The position numbers and the translations under genes were made by a program. The notes below the pieces were generated by a model. It made no database searches. It saw only the letters and a list, made by a program, of their open reading frames with translations, and had not been told where the DNA came from. From contig CALQLO010000001.1 in NCBI GenBank assembly GCA_943331445.1, positions 124,001-188,000 on the forward strand: a DNA stretch of 64,000 nt. Direction: 5' to 3'. This document shows, piece after piece, positions 46,990 through 56,685 of the stretch. Positions within the stretch are counted from its first letter, which is position 1; each line of letters opens with the position of its first letter. Origin of the DNA: Akkermansia muciniphila (GTDB lineage: Bacteria > Verrucomicrobiota > Verrucomicrobiia > Opitutales > UBA953).

Positions 46990-47619
46990 ATGCGCCCCCT
47001 CTTCCTGCTCTCGGCCACGCTGCTTTTCATCGGATGCAAACCTGCGCCCAAGGTGACCCAATATGAAGTAAAGTCAGAGGCTGTTGCCCCTGCCACGGCC
47101 CCAGCGGCCGCCGTCGCCGCCGCGCCGAGCACCCCGGTGGCCGCCCCGGCCGCCGTCCCCATGGCCGCCCCGGCCTCTATGAAAGCCGAAGCTGCCGGCT
47201 TCGATGCTCCGAAATGGGGCAAGCTGCCGGCCGGTTGGACCGTCGGACCGGAGAACGCCATGCGCAAGGCGACTTGGATTGTGGCTGGGCCCAATGGATC
47301 GAAGGCTGAAGTCGCCGTGACGGTCTTCCCGGGTAGTGTCGGTGGCTTGACCGCCAATGTAAATCGCTGGCGTGGTCAGATCGGACTCCCTCCGGCCAGC
47401 TCGGAAGAAGTCGCTGCCTCCGCCAAGCCAGCGAAAGTCGGCAGCATTGCCAGCCAACGCTTCACCCTCGTCTCCGAAGACGGCAAGAAAGCCCTCGAGG
47501 CCGTCATGACGCCCAAAGACGGTGCCACCTGGTTCTTTAAAATGAGCGGCGATGCCGCGGCTGTGGAAGCAAACTCCGGTGCGCTCACCCTGTTCCTTGC
47601 TGAGACTCAAATCAAGTGA
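46990..47619 (+). CDS. Lipoprotein of the cytochrome c maturation operon, unknown function
   Basis: 209 residues from ATG 46990 (lipobox LLFIGC, Cys about 16). An Ala/Pro/Val-rich linker (about 25-65) leads to a folded domain (about 70-209) with WGKLPAGWTVGPENAMRKA and NRWRGQIGLPP segments. The gene overlaps the ResB-CcsA gene by 4 bases (GTGA), so the product is probably part of, or regulated with, that system. No family was recognised; conserved-hypothetical status in relatives is my guess. Confidence 0.7.
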   Translation: MRPLFLLSATLLFIGCKPAPKVTQYEVKSEAVAPATAPAAAVAAAPSTPVAAPAAVPMAAPASMKAEAAGFDAPKWGKLPAGWTVGPENAMRKATWIVAGPNGSKAEVAVTVFPGSVGGLTANVNRWRGQIGLPPASSEEVAASAKPAKVGSIASQRFTLVSEDGKKALEAVMTPKDGATWFFKMSGDAAAVEANSGALTLFLAETQIK

Positions 47620-50600
47620 ACGAAGAATTTCAAAAGAAAGCCGATAGTGGCCGCGGACTCCTCGACCTGCTTGCCTCGCTCAAGCTAACCGTCTTGCTGC
47701 TCGTCTTCTCAATGGTCCTCGTGCTCCTCGGCACGCTGGAACAAGTGCATTGGGGTGTCTGGCATATCCAGAAGCTATACTTCTCGTCTTGGCTTTGCTT
47801 CTACCCGATTGAGGCCTCTTCGACCCTGCGCATGCCCCTCCCTGGTGGCTTTCTCATCGGCGCTCTCCTCATCGTTAATCTGGTCTTCGCGCACTTCCGT
47901 CACTTCAAGGCGACGGCGGCCAAGATTGGCATCAGCATGATTCACGCCGGGCTAATCCTCCTACTCATTGGCGGATTCATTACCGCGGTTTACCAGGAAG
48001 AATCCGCCATGGTGATTCCCGAAGGCGAAACCAGAAACTACTCCGAAGCCTTTCGCGAATACGAATTCGCCTTGGTCGAGAAAGTCGGAACCACCGACCG
48101 AGTGACTACCGTGCCGGATGCAATCTTCCGGGTAATCGGCGAAAAGAAAGCCCCATCAACCATCGCACTCGATGGCACGCCTTTCACGCTCAATGTTAAG
48201 GCCTACCACCCGAACGCGATCCTGCGTGCTAAATCACAGATGCCCGATGGCCTTGAGATTAAGACCACCCAGGGCATTGGCGCCACCGCCGCCCTGGCCT
48301 ACAAGCCGATGCCTGAAAGCTATGATGATAATGTCGGCAACGCCCCGACCGCGCTCGTGGAGATCTTGGACTCCAAGCAGAAGTCGCTCGGCACCTGGAT
48401 TGTGAATCTCAATCTCACCGAATCATTTGCGGCCCAGACCTTGGCCCATGAAGGTAAGAATTACGAAGTATCGTTACGCCGGATGCGTCACTACCTCCCC
48501 TTCTCCGTCCAGTTGAATAAGTTCACCCATGAGAAATATCCCGGAACGCAGACCCCGCGTCGTTTCGCCAGTGATGTCAGCGTCCAAGAAGGTGGCAGCA
48601 AATTTGAATTTAATATTTCGATGAACCAACCGCTCCGCCACGGTGGCCAAACCTTCTTCCAGTCCAGCTTCGGGAGCACTAAAGACGGGAAGGACATTAG
48701 CGTCCTTCAAGTCGTCAAGAACCCCGGCTGGACGCTGCCCTACATCTCGGTCTTGATGATGTCCGTTGGGCTCGTCTGGCATTTCGGCGCCTCGCTTGGG
48801 CGATTCCTGCGTGGCCGTGCGGCCAAGCTGGCCGTAACCGCAGCGGTGATTGTATGCTCACTGCAAGCCGATGCCGCCGATACGTCGCAGCCGACAGTGG
48901 CAGGATGGAACACTGGTGACTTCGCGGAAATCCCCGTCCAGAGTGGTGGCCGAATCGTTCCCATTGAAACCCTAGCCAAGGGTTCGCTGCTGCAGATGCG
49001 CTCCCGCACCTCGATTAGTCTGAGCCCGATTGAACGCATTGCCTTCGGCCAAAAGCCTTCGACTTGGACGGCCGCCGAGAAAAAAGAAATCTTCGCGGAA
49101 CTACCGAACCTCCAGGACGCCAACCTCCAAGCTGCCCTCGAAAAGCGCCCCGTGCGTGTGACGGGCGGTTCCATCAGTGCGGTTGATTGGCTGATTGAGG
49201 TCTCTTTTCGAGCACAAGTCGCCCGTCAGCTCCCGACGTTTCGCGTTGAGCATCCCAACGTCCTTAAGCGTGTCGGCGGAAAGCCGGAGAAAAGCTTATA
49301 CGTCAGCTGGGATGGCATCCTGAAGAACAGTAAAGAGTTGAGCGAGGCCGCCGAGAAGGCCCGTAACCGCGCCCAGGCTGATCGTGATTCGGAAGACCGC
49401 GCACTCCTCCAACTCGAAGGTGCCGCTCGGCAGTATGCGACGCTCAGCATGACGTTCATCCCTGGCGACCTGCCCTCCGATCTCCCGCCCCGCAAAGAAT
49501 ACACGAGCTGGATTAGCTCCCTGAACCGCGCCCTCACCGAGATGGGCAGCAGCAAAGCCGCGGGCGGCTCCGGCAAGGCGTTTGATCCGGAACTCCAGAA
49601 GACCGTCAAGGCCTTCGTCGAACGCTATCAGGATTTCGAGCGCGAAGGACTCATTGGCCTGATGCCACCCAAGGAAGCAGACTCACTGGAGCGCTGGGAT
49701 AATCTCGGGGCTTCCCTGCTCGCGGTCATCAAGGACCAGAAACTACATCGCGCTGGACTGGCAGAAGATGGCATCATCACGCGATACGCCGATTTTGCCA
49801 TGGCTTGGCGCGAAGGTAAGGACGACGATTGCATCACCCTCAGCCGCGCGATTGCCGCATCCTTGCAAGGCCCCTGGTCAGCTAAAGCCACCTCCGAAGC
49901 CTCCTTCGGACGCATGCAGCCCTTCTATTGGCTGCTGATTGTCTACATCATTGTCGTCCTCATGGTCTTCGGCTCTTGGTTAACCTCTTCCGAAACTCTC
50001 CGTGGGTCTGCCTACGTCTTACTGGTAACCTGCTTTGTCCTGCACACCGCAGCCCTCGGCTACCGGATGTGGCTGCATGGCCGTCCGCCGGTCACCAACC
50101 TCTACTCCTCGGGCATTTTCATCGCCTGGGGCACCGTCGGCTTAGGGATTATCCTCGAGCGGCTCTGGAAGAATGGCATCGGTGCGGCCGCCACGGGCAT
50201 CTGCGGCTTCGTCTCACTGATCATCGCCCACAATCTTGGTTTATCTGGCGAAGATAACCTGGAAAGCGTTCGGGCCGTCCTCGACTCCAACTTCTGGCTC
50301 TCGACGCATGTCACCACGGTGACCCTCGGCTACTCCGCGACATTTGTCGCCGGACTCCTCGGCACGATGCACCTTGGCTTACGCGTCTTCAAAAAGGATT
50401 ACGCCTGGGGTGATAGTGTCGCCCGTGCCGCCTATGGTATCTTGGCTTTCTCGGTCATCGCTAGTTTCATCGGCACCATGCTGGGCGGTATCTGGGCGGA
50501 CCAAAGCTGGGGCCGCTTCTGGGGCTGGGATCCTAAGGAAAATGGCGCCATCCTCATCGTACTCTGGTGCGCCATCTGTCTCCACGCCCGCTGGGGCGGC

Positions 50601-50816
50601 ATCGTGCGCCGCGAAGGCCTCATGCAGATGCTTGTCTTCGGCAATATCGTGACCAGCTGGTCATGGTTTGGTACCAATCTCCTGGGCGTCGGCCTCCACA
50701 GTTACGGCTTCACGGAATCCGGCTTCTTCTGGCTGATGATTTTCTGGGCGACCCAACTCGCCGTGATCGCGCTTGGCTGGATACCGGTTCGCGCGAAATC
50801 CACCGCCGTCGCATGA
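47616..50816 (+). CDS. Fused ResB-CcsA cytochrome c synthase
   Basis: 1066 residues from GTG 47616. The N-terminal half resembles ResB/CcsB with membrane helices at about 20-50 and 65-120 and a large periplasmic domain (about 130-380). The C-terminal half is CcsA-like (about 770-1060) with the tryptophan-rich haem-handling motif WGRFWGWDPKENGA near residue 965. Between them lies a long non-membrane region (about 430-760). The protein carries System II cytochrome c maturation: it moves and attaches haem to CxxCH apoproteins. Three large CxxCH proteins in this window would be its clients. The start overlaps the lipoprotein stop; the end overlaps the NusG-like gene. Confidence 0.93.
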   Translation: MNEEFQKKADSGRGLLDLLASLKLTVLLLVFSMVLVLLGTLEQVHWGVWHIQKLYFSSWLCFYPIEASSTLRMPLPGGFLIGALLIVNLVFAHFRHFKATAAKIGISMIHAGLILLLIGGFITAVYQEESAMVIPEGETRNYSEAFREYEFALVEKVGTTDRVTTVPDAIFRVIGEKKAPSTIALDGTPFTLNVKAYHPNAILRAKSQMPDGLEIKTTQGIGATAALAYKPMPESYDDNVGNAPTALVEILDSKQKSLGTWIVNLNLTESFAAQTLAHEGKNYEVSLRRMRHYLPFSVQLNKFTHEKYPGTQTPRRFASDVSVQEGGSKFEFNISMNQPLRHGGQTFFQSSFGSTKDGKDISVLQVVKNPGWTLPYISVLMMSVGLVWHFGASLGRFLRGRAAKLAVTAAVIVCSLQADAADTSQPTVAGWNTGDFAEIPVQSGGRIVPIETLAKGSLLQMRSRTSISLSPIERIAFGQKPSTWTAAEKKEIFAELPNLQDANLQAALEKRPVRVTGGSISAVDWLIEVSFRAQVARQLPTFRVEHPNVLKRVGGKPEKSLYVSWDGILKNSKELSEAAEKARNRAQADRDSEDRALLQLEGAARQYATLSMTFIPGDLPSDLPPRKEYTSWISSLNRALTEMGSSKAAGGSGKAFDPELQKTVKAFVERYQDFEREGLIGLMPPKEADSLERWDNLGASLLAVIKDQKLHRAGLAEDGIITRYADFAMAWREGKDDDCITLSRAIAASLQGPWSAKATSEASFGRMQPFYWLLIVYIIVVLMVFGSWLTSSETLRGSAYVLLVTCFVLHTAALGYRMWLHGRPPVTNLYSSGIFIAWGTVGLGIILERLWKNGIGAAATGICGFVSLIIAHNLGLSGEDNLESVRAVLDSNFWLSTHVTTVTLGYSATFVAGLLGTMHLGLRVFKKDYAWGDSVARAAYGILAFSVIASFIGTMLGGIWADQSWGRFWGWDPKENGAILIVLWCAICLHARWGGIVRREGLMQMLVFGNIVTSWSWFGTNLLGVGLHSYGFTESGFFWLMIFWATQLAVIALGWIPVRAKSTAVA

Positions 50817-51337
50817 TCGACGGTACCGGCTCGACCTGGTTCTGCCTCAAGGCCAAACCCCGGCAGGAAGCCGTGGCGGCGCAGAATCTTCGGTCGGTCG
50901 GCGTCGATGAGATTGTCTTTCCGCGGCTTCGCCGCACCCGCCGGGGTCATGATAAAAATAAAGTCGTGATCGAGCCGCTCTTCCCAGGGTACCTCTTCGC
51001 CCGATTCGACCCAACGGAGTTCCAATCAACGATTCGCAGCACCCGTGGCGTGCTTCATCTGGTTAGCCGAGCCGGCCGCCCCGTCGACGTCGAGCAGGCC
51101 GTCATTGATGAACTCAACGCGCTGGGACCAGAGGCCATCTTATCGATCCTCGACGAGGAACTGAAGATCGGCGCCAAAGCGCGTGTGATTCGCGGCATCT
51201 TCACCGGCTCCGAAGGCGAGATCATCCGCCTCGCGACTCCAGAAAAACGTATCGCCCTGCTCCTCTCGATTCTCGGCTCCGACCAGCCCGTCGAACTCCC
51301 CCTCGATGACGTCGAAGGCCTCGCCGACGAAGCCTAG
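50813..51337 (+). CDS. NusG-family transcription antitermination protein (paralogue, RfaH/LoaP-like)
   Basis: 174 residues from ATG 50813 (ATGA overlap with ResB-CcsA). The NGN domain is seen in WFCLKAKPRQE and PLFPGYLFARFD (about 9-19 and 61-72), and a KOW-like C-terminal domain covers about 120-172 (GAKARVIRGIFTGSEGEI). Its location, away from secE and ribosomal protein genes, makes it a specialised paralogue rather than housekeeping NusG. Such proteins help polymerase read through long operons. Confidence 0.85.
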   Translation: MIDGTGSTWFCLKAKPRQEAVAAQNLRSVGVDEIVFPRLRRTRRGHDKNKVVIEPLFPGYLFARFDPTEFQSTIRSTRGVLHLVSRAGRPVDVEQAVIDELNALGPEAILSILDEELKIGAKARVIRGIFTGSEGEIIRLATPEKRIALLLSILGSDQPVELPLDDVEGLADEA

Positions 51338-51348
51338 CCCTTCTTCAC

Positions 51349-51810
51349 ATGATTCTCGATCAACTCTCCGCTTCTGCCGCCTACGAATCGCTCCATCCGC
51401 TCTTCCCGAAGGCGTTCGCCTATCTGAGCACCTTCGACGTGAAGACGGAAGACGGTAAATATGAGCTCCAAGGCCAAGACCTCGTGGCCATCGTCCAGCG
51501 CTACCAGACAGCAGCTTCGGCCGATAAGATGTGGGAAGCCCATCAGGTCTACGGCGATGTGCAGGTCGTTTACCAAGGCCTCGAGTATTGCGGCCACACG
51601 GAGCAAACCACGTTGACCGTCACGAAACCCTACATCACCGAGAAAGACGTCGAGAAGTATATGCCGCCTGCGAGCGCGTCCACCCTCCTCACCCTCGGCC
51701 GAGGTAATTTCGCGGTCTTTTACCCACAGGATGCGCATCAGCCTGGCGTGCAAGTCGGCACTCCGGGCGAAATCCTGAAGGTCGTTATTAAATTCCGGCT
51801 AAAAGCCTGA
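51349..51810 (+). CDS. YhcH/YjgK/YiaL family protein
   Basis: 153 residues, the family length, beginning 11 bases after the NusG-like gene. Recognisable are EAHQVYGDVQVVYQGLEYCG near residue 64 and FAVFYPQDAHQPGV near 122, with metal-ligand His residues in a cupin-like fold. Members occur in sugar and sialic acid catabolism and some bind metals; the reaction is not settled. Cytoplasmic. Confidence 0.9.
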   Translation: MILDQLSASAAYESLHPLFPKAFAYLSTFDVKTEDGKYELQGQDLVAIVQRYQTAASADKMWEAHQVYGDVQVVYQGLEYCGHTEQTTLTVTKPYITEKDVEKYMPPASASTLLTLGRGNFAVFYPQDAHQPGVQVGTPGEILKVVIKFRLKA

Positions 51811-51863
51811 ACCTTAGCGGGAGGGAACCTTGCCTCCGTGCTGGGGTCATCTACGGATACCTC

Positions 51864-52811
51864 ATGCTCTCCCGCCTTGCCCTTGCCTGTCTCGCGCTGA
51901 CCTTTGCGACCTTCCTCCGGGCTGAAGACCCTGAGCGCATTCGCGATGTCATTTACGCTAAACACGACGGCGTCGCACTTACCATGGATATCTACAAGCC
52001 GGCCAAGCCTAACGGCGCCGGCGTGATTAAGATCGTGAGCGGCGGTTGGAAATCCAACCATAACGGCATCAGCGATGGCACCTGGCCGAGCCACGGCTTC
52101 ACGACCTTTGTCGTCGTGCACGGAACCCAGCCCCGCTTCCAAGTCGAGGAGATCGTCGCCGACCTTAATCGTGCCGTTCGTTTTATTCGCGCCCATGCCG
52201 CGGAGTATGGCGTCGATCCGCAGAAGCTCGGAGTCACGGGCGGCAGCGCGGGCGGCCACCTCAGCCTCATGCTGGCCACCCGGGGCGCACCTGGTGACGC
52301 CAAGTCGGGAGACCCCGTCGATGCCGTGAGCAGCCGCCCAAATGCCGTGGCCTGCTTCTACCCTCCCACCGATTATCTTAATTGGTTTGAGCCAGGCGAC
52401 AACGCGGTCGGTATCGGTCGCTTGGCGGAATATGCCCCTGCCTTCGGCGTCAAAGCCCGCACGGCAGAAGGCCGCGAAACACTTGGCCGGGCCGTCTCCC
52501 CGATCTATTGGGCGCACAAGGAGCAGCCCCCTATTTACATCGTTCACGGCGACGCCGACCCCGGGGTCTCCATTACGCAATCACTTCGCTTCCTGGCCAA
52601 ATGCCACGAACTGGGCGCGGTCTGCGAAGTCACGATCCGCAAGGGCGCCGGCCATGGTGGCTGGGCCGAGATCCCCCAAGACACGGCCCGGATGGCCGAA
52701 TGGTTCGAACTCCAACTCTTGGGCAAACAGCCAGCGCAACCCTTCAACCTTGATCAATCTTCTCTGCCCAGCACCCCGGCACCCAAGAAAGCCACCGCGC
52801 CGAAGAAGTAA
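51864..52811 (+). CDS. Exported alpha/beta hydrolase (esterase), first tandem copy
   Basis: 315 residues with a signal peptide (about 1-20). The oxyanion segment is VSGGW instead of HGGGW; the nucleophile elbow GGSAGG puts Ser at 128; Asp is in HGDADPGVS near 231 and His in GAGHGGW near 262. The family is BD-FAE/carboxylesterase-like. The C-terminus ends in a basic Pro/Lys tail. The next gene is a close paralogue with the same order of motifs. A hemicellulose or small-ester substrate is possible. Confidence 0.87.
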   Translation: MLSRLALACLALTFATFLRAEDPERIRDVIYAKHDGVALTMDIYKPAKPNGAGVIKIVSGGWKSNHNGISDGTWPSHGFTTFVVVHGTQPRFQVEEIVADLNRAVRFIRAHAAEYGVDPQKLGVTGGSAGGHLSLMLATRGAPGDAKSGDPVDAVSSRPNAVACFYPPTDYLNWFEPGDNAVGIGRLAEYAPAFGVKARTAEGRETLGRAVSPIYWAHKEQPPIYIVHGDADPGVSITQSLRFLAKCHELGAVCEVTIRKGAGHGGWAEIPQDTARMAEWFELQLLGKQPAQPFNLDQSSLPSTPAPKKATAPKK

Positions 52812-52853
52812 TCCCGACTTGCGACCCGTCACATTCATAAGAGAAATATCCCC

Positions 52854-53795
52854 ATGCCCCGCACCCTCGCCCTCCTCCTGGCCTGCCTGGCCGCTGTCCT
52901 CGCCAGCGCTCAGGACATCACCCGTACGTCCGACGTCATCTACACCAAGCATGACGGCGTGGCCCTCACCATGGATGTCTTTACCCCGGCCAAGCCGAAC
53001 GGTGCAGCCATTGTGAAGATCATCAGCGGCGGCTGGAATTCCAACCACAAGGGCATCAGCGACGGTGGCTGGACCAAGTATGGCTTCACCACCTTTGTCG
53101 TCGTCCATGGCACCCAACCCCGCTTCCATATTGATGAGATTGTGGCCGACATGCAGCGCTCCGTCCGCTTCATTCGGGCGAACGCCCAGAAGTTCGGCAT
53201 TGATCCGAATAAGATCGGCGTCACCGGTGGCAGCGCTGGCGGTCACCTCAGCCTGATGCTCGGAACACGGGTTACCCTAGCTAACCCCAAGGCCGTCGAT
53301 CTCGTTGATCGCGTAAGCTCCGAAGTAAATGCCGTCGCCTGCTTTTACCCGCCGGTCGACTTCCTGAGTTGGAACAAGGAAGGCGACAGCAAGGAAGGCA
53401 TCGGTCCCTTGAACACCCGCGCTCCCGCTTTCGGCCCCATCGTCGAGACCGCCGAAGGTCGCGCGAAGGCCGGGCACGAACTCTCGCCCCTTTTCTGGAT
53501 CAGCGACAAGACCCCGCCGACTTACATCGTCCAAGGTGATGCCGACCCGCTGGTGCCCGATTCCCAGGCACGCCGCTACCTCGCACGCGCCAAGGAAGTC
53601 GGCGCTAAGGCTGAGGTTCTCATTCGTCTCGGCGGAGGCCATGGCGGCTGGATGGAGACCTCCGAAGACAATGCCCGCATGGCGGAGTGGTTCAGTTTAC
53701 ACCTCTTGGGCCAAGCCCCGACCAAGCCTTTCAACTTCGACATCTCTTCCCTGCCGAGCACACCCACGCCCAAGAAGGCACCCCCGAAGAAGTAA
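52854..53795 (+). CDS. Exported alpha/beta hydrolase (esterase), second tandem copy
   Basis: 313 residues, aligning over its whole length with the preceding gene: DVIYTKHDGVALTMD, ISGGWNSNHKGISDG, GGSAGGHLSLML, QGDADPLVPDSQ and GGHGGWMETSED all correspond. Signal peptide at about 1-20 and the same Pro/Lys tail (PTPKKAPPKK). The catalytic Ser, Asp and His are intact in both copies. The linker between the genes is 42 bases. Specificity may have diverged around residues 145-215, where the two differ most. Confidence 0.87.
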   Translation: MPRTLALLLACLAAVLASAQDITRTSDVIYTKHDGVALTMDVFTPAKPNGAAIVKIISGGWNSNHKGISDGGWTKYGFTTFVVVHGTQPRFHIDEIVADMQRSVRFIRANAQKFGIDPNKIGVTGGSAGGHLSLMLGTRVTLANPKAVDLVDRVSSEVNAVACFYPPVDFLSWNKEGDSKEGIGPLNTRAPAFGPIVETAEGRAKAGHELSPLFWISDKTPPTYIVQGDADPLVPDSQARRYLARAKEVGAKAEVLIRLGGGHGGWMETSEDNARMAEWFSLHLLGQAPTKPFNFDISSLPSTPTPKKAPPKK

Positions 53796-53852
53796 TCAGA
53801 CGGCGGTCGGTTTTACGCTGGCGAACACACCGGGCCTTTTCCATAAAGGTGC

Positions 53853-54557
53853 ATGGCTTCGCCTTGCCGACTGATCCTTGCCCTCGACGTTGAGACAAAA
53901 GAAGAAGCGCTCGCCTTGGCCCGCCCGCTCGCGGGAAATCTCGCTTGGGTGAAACTCGGATTACAACTCTTCACCCGTCATGGTCCGGGCATCGTCGATG
54001 AATTCCATGCACTGGGCTTCAAGGTCTTCCTCGACCTGAAGTTCCACGACATCCCCAATACAGTTTCCTCTGCCATCAAGAGCCTCAAAGGTCGCCCCTG
54101 TTCCCTCCTGACCATCCATGCCTGCGGCGGTCCGGAAATGATTGCCCGAGCCGCGGAAGCCGCGAAGTCCACCCTCCCCGATTGCACGGTCCTTGGCGTC
54201 ACGGTGCTGACCTCCATGGATCAATCTCAGCTTACGGCGAGCGGTGTCAGCCGGACGCCCGAAGAACAAGTCCGCCTCCTGGGCAAGATGGCCATTCTGT
54301 CTGGCATCGGCGGACTTGTCTGCTCGCCCCTGGAGTTGCCCGTCCTACGCAATGACCTTGGCCACGGGCCCGTGCTCGTCACGCCGGGTATTCGCTACCC
54401 TGACGCAGCGGGCGATGATCAAAACCGCGTCATGACTCCTGCCCAAGCGGCAGCCGCAGGCGCCAGCTTCATCGTGGTTGGTCGTCCGATTCTTAAAGCC
54501 AAGGACCCCGCTGCTGAAACCCTCCGCATCCGCCGAGACATCGGCGAAATCAGTTGA
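53853..54557 (+). CDS. pyrF: Orotidine 5'-phosphate decarboxylase
   Basis: 234 residues. Landmarks are LILALDVET (about 7-15), DLKFHDIPNT with the catalytic Asp-Lys-Asp-type pair (about 61-70), and late VTPGIRYP and IVVGRPILKAKDP for phosphate binding. The enzyme makes UMP from OMP. It overlaps ispD by 4 bases (TTGA), an unusual partnership between pyrimidine and isoprenoid synthesis, so the coupling probably reflects expression only. Confidence 0.95.
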   Translation: MASPCRLILALDVETKEEALALARPLAGNLAWVKLGLQLFTRHGPGIVDEFHALGFKVFLDLKFHDIPNTVSSAIKSLKGRPCSLLTIHACGGPEMIARAAEAAKSTLPDCTVLGVTVLTSMDQSQLTASGVSRTPEEQVRLLGKMAILSGIGGLVCSPLELPVLRNDLGHGPVLVTPGIRYPDAAGDDQNRVMTPAQAAAAGASFIVVGRPILKAKDPAAETLRIRRDIGEIS

Positions 54558-55258
54558 GCAAGGGTGACGACATTCTGGTCTTGCTCGCGGCCGGTTCGGC
54601 CCGCCGCATGCAGTCGGTCGTCGATGACAAAATCACGGCACAACTCGCCGGCTCACCCGTCTTTATCCACTCGCTCAAGGCCTTCCTCAGCACCGGTTTG
54701 ATTGGCCGCATCGTCATCACTTACCGCGACGAACAGCAGTTGATCAAAATCCAGTCACTGATTGCCACCCACCTGCCCACCCCGACCCCTATCAGCTTTG
54801 TCGCCGGAGGCGAATCGCGTCAGGATTCAGTGCTGGCCGCCTTGAAAACCTGCGAAGGCCACGTCGGCCTCGTCCATATTCACGACGGAGCCAGGCCACT
54901 CGTGTCGGGCGAAGCTATTCAGAAAGTACGCGCCAAGGCTGCCGAAACCGGCGCAGCGATCCTCGCCGGCCGTTCTGCAGATACCGTTAAAATTGCCAAG
55001 ACCGACTCGTCGTCGGTCGCCACCTCCCCGGATCGCGGACTCGTTTGGACAGCAGAAACCCCCCAGGTGTTTCGCACGGCCATTGTGCTCAAAGCCTACC
55101 ACAAAGTGGCGGGGCTTCAGCGCAAAGTCACCGATGACAGTTCAGCGGTGGAATTCGTCGGTCAAGATGTCTCGTTGGTCGAGAACCCCTCGGTGAACCT
55201 GAAACTCACGCGGCCAGCGGACTTCGTCCTGGCTGAGGCGATTCTGAAAACACGCTGA
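54554..55258 (+). CDS. ispD: 2-C-methyl-D-erythritol 4-phosphate cytidylyltransferase
   Basis: 234 residues from TTG 54554. The CTP-binding start LLAAGSARRM keeps the Arg, but PKQF is replaced by DDKI (Lys preserved). HDGARPLVS, ETPQVFR (for RTPQAFR), TDDSSAVEF and NLKLTRPADF match IspD. It catalyses the CTP step of the MEP isoprenoid pathway. The loop changes are worth noting, though active-site residues seem kept. Confidence 0.88.
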   Translation: MSKGDDILVLLAAGSARRMQSVVDDKITAQLAGSPVFIHSLKAFLSTGLIGRIVITYRDEQQLIKIQSLIATHLPTPTPISFVAGGESRQDSVLAALKTCEGHVGLVHIHDGARPLVSGEAIQKVRAKAAETGAAILAGRSADTVKIAKTDSSSVATSPDRGLVWTAETPQVFRTAIVLKAYHKVAGLQRKVTDDSSAVEFVGQDVSLVENPSVNLKLTRPADFVLAEAILKTR

Positions 55259-55264
55259 ACGGAA

Positions 55265-55750
55265 TCAGAAGCCGGCAGAACGGAGAGCCGCATCCAACTT
55301 AGTCTGGAAGTCGGCGATATCTGGCTGCGAGGGACGGTAGCCCTGCACGCGAGCGACCATGCCAGGCTGACCCTGGTGATCGATATACCAATCGGCGATT
55401 TGCCCGTCGGAGAAAGTCACCTTACCGCTGACCATGGCATGGGGCTGGGCAATCGTATCCACCTCGACGGTCACGGCACCACCAGCGGCGGGGGCGGTGG
55501 CATCGGCGGGGGCAGGTTCGGCGGGGGCAGGTTCGGCAGCAGCTGCCTCGTCGACAGGCTCCTCGACCTTCTTAGGTTCCTCTTTTTCGATGAGGGCGAG
55601 ATTCAGGTCATCGACCAAGAAACGCACATCCATGTATGTCATGGAAACTTCCAGCTCGGAGGAAAGTTTTCCTTGGATCTGCGAAAGGGTGGCCCCTTCG
55701 GTCACCCATTGGGAAACTTTGGAGATTTGAGCGGGAGTAAGTCTGGCCAT
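55265..55750 (-). CDS. Uncharacterised Ala/Pro-linker protein
   Basis: 161 residues from ATG 55750. An N-terminal helical part (about 1-55, [21 protein letters not shown]) resembles a small winged-helix or helix-turn-helix-like fold; a charged and Ala/Pro-rich linker (about 58-90) follows, and then a beta-rich end (about 95-160, with [19 protein letters not shown]). No signal peptide. No family was recognised. It converges with ispD and is divergent from menB across about 100 bases. Confidence 0.65.
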   Translation of the reverse strand: MARLTPAQISKVSQWVTEGATLSQIQGKLSSELEVSMTYMDVRFLVDDLNLALIEKEEPKKVEEPVDEAAAAEPAPAEPAPADATAPAAGGAVTVEVDTIAQPHAMVSGKVTFSDGQIADWYIDHQGQPGMVARVQGYRPSQPDIADFQTKLDAALRSAGF

Positions 55751-55851
55751 GCCCTCAAACTGTGGCACCTATTCTCGTTTTTCAAGCGTCCCCTCGCTTA
55801 TTCATTGGAAAAAATCCCGGGCAGCACCAACTTGGGGGTATGCAGTCCGAC

Positions 55852-56685
55852 ATGAGTTGGCAAAAATGCGGAGACTTTACGGACATCGTCTATGAGAAAG
55901 CCGACGGGATCGCCCGTGTGACCATCAACCGTCCGCAGCGCCGGAACGCCTTCACCCCCGATACGGTGGCTGAGATGCTCAAGGCCTTCTCGGACGCCCG
56001 GGACGACGCGACGATCGGAGTTGTCCTTCTGCGTGGAGCCAACCCTCAACACGATGGAAAATTCGCCTTCTGTGCGGGCGGTGATCAAAAAATCCGTGGT
56101 GATAAAAAAGGTGGGTATGTCGGCAAGGATGGCGTCCCGCGCCTCAACGTACTCGACCTCCAGCGGCTCATTCGCTCGATGCCCAAGGTGGTCATCGCGC
56201 TGGTAGCTGGCTTTGCCATCGGCGGTGGCCACGTGTTGCATGTCATCTGCGACCTGACCATTGCCGCGGATAATGCGGTCTTTGGTCAAACCGGCCCGAC
56301 GGTCGGTAGCTTTGACGGCGGGTTCGGCGCCTCTTATCTCGCGCGAATTGTCGGCCAAAAAAAGGCGAGAGAGATCTGGTATCTCTGTCGTCAATATGAC
56401 GCGAAAGAAGCTCTCGAGATGGGCTTGGTAAACACCGTCGTACCCTACGCGCAGATGGACGCTGAAGGCGTCAAATGGGCGCGGGAGATTCTCACCAAGA
56501 GCCCGCTGGCCATCCGCTGCCTTAAGTCTGCGTTCAATGCCGAACTCGATGGCCAAGCCGGCATCCAAGAGTTATCCGGCAACGCCACCCTTCTCTATTA
56601 TCTTTCCGAAGAAGGCGACGAAGGTCGCTCGGCCTGGAATGAAAAACGTCCGCCTAACTTCCGAAAATTCCCTTGGCTTCCCTGA
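55852..56685 (+). CDS. menB: 1,4-dihydroxy-2-naphthoyl-CoA synthase
   Basis: 277 residues from ATG 55852 ([16 protein letters not shown]); ATG 55840 would add four residues. Crotonase-fold motifs: [19 protein letters not shown], the oxyanion region [42 protein letters not shown] and the MenB-typical [30 protein letters not shown]. It closes the naphthoquinone ring in menaquinone synthesis. No other men gene is in the window. Confidence 0.93.
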   Translation: MSWQKCGDFTDIVYEKADGIARVTINRPQRRNAFTPDTVAEMLKAFSDARDDATIGVVLLRGANPQHDGKFAFCAGGDQKIRGDKKGGYVGKDGVPRLNVLDLQRLIRSMPKVVIALVAGFAIGGGHVLHVICDLTIAADNAVFGQTGPTVGSFDGGFGASYLARIVGQKKAREIWYLCRQYDAKEALEMGLVNTVVPYAQMDAEGVKWAREILTKSPLAIRCLKSAFNAELDGQAGIQELSGNATLLYYLSEEGDEGRSAWNEKRPPNFRKFPWLP

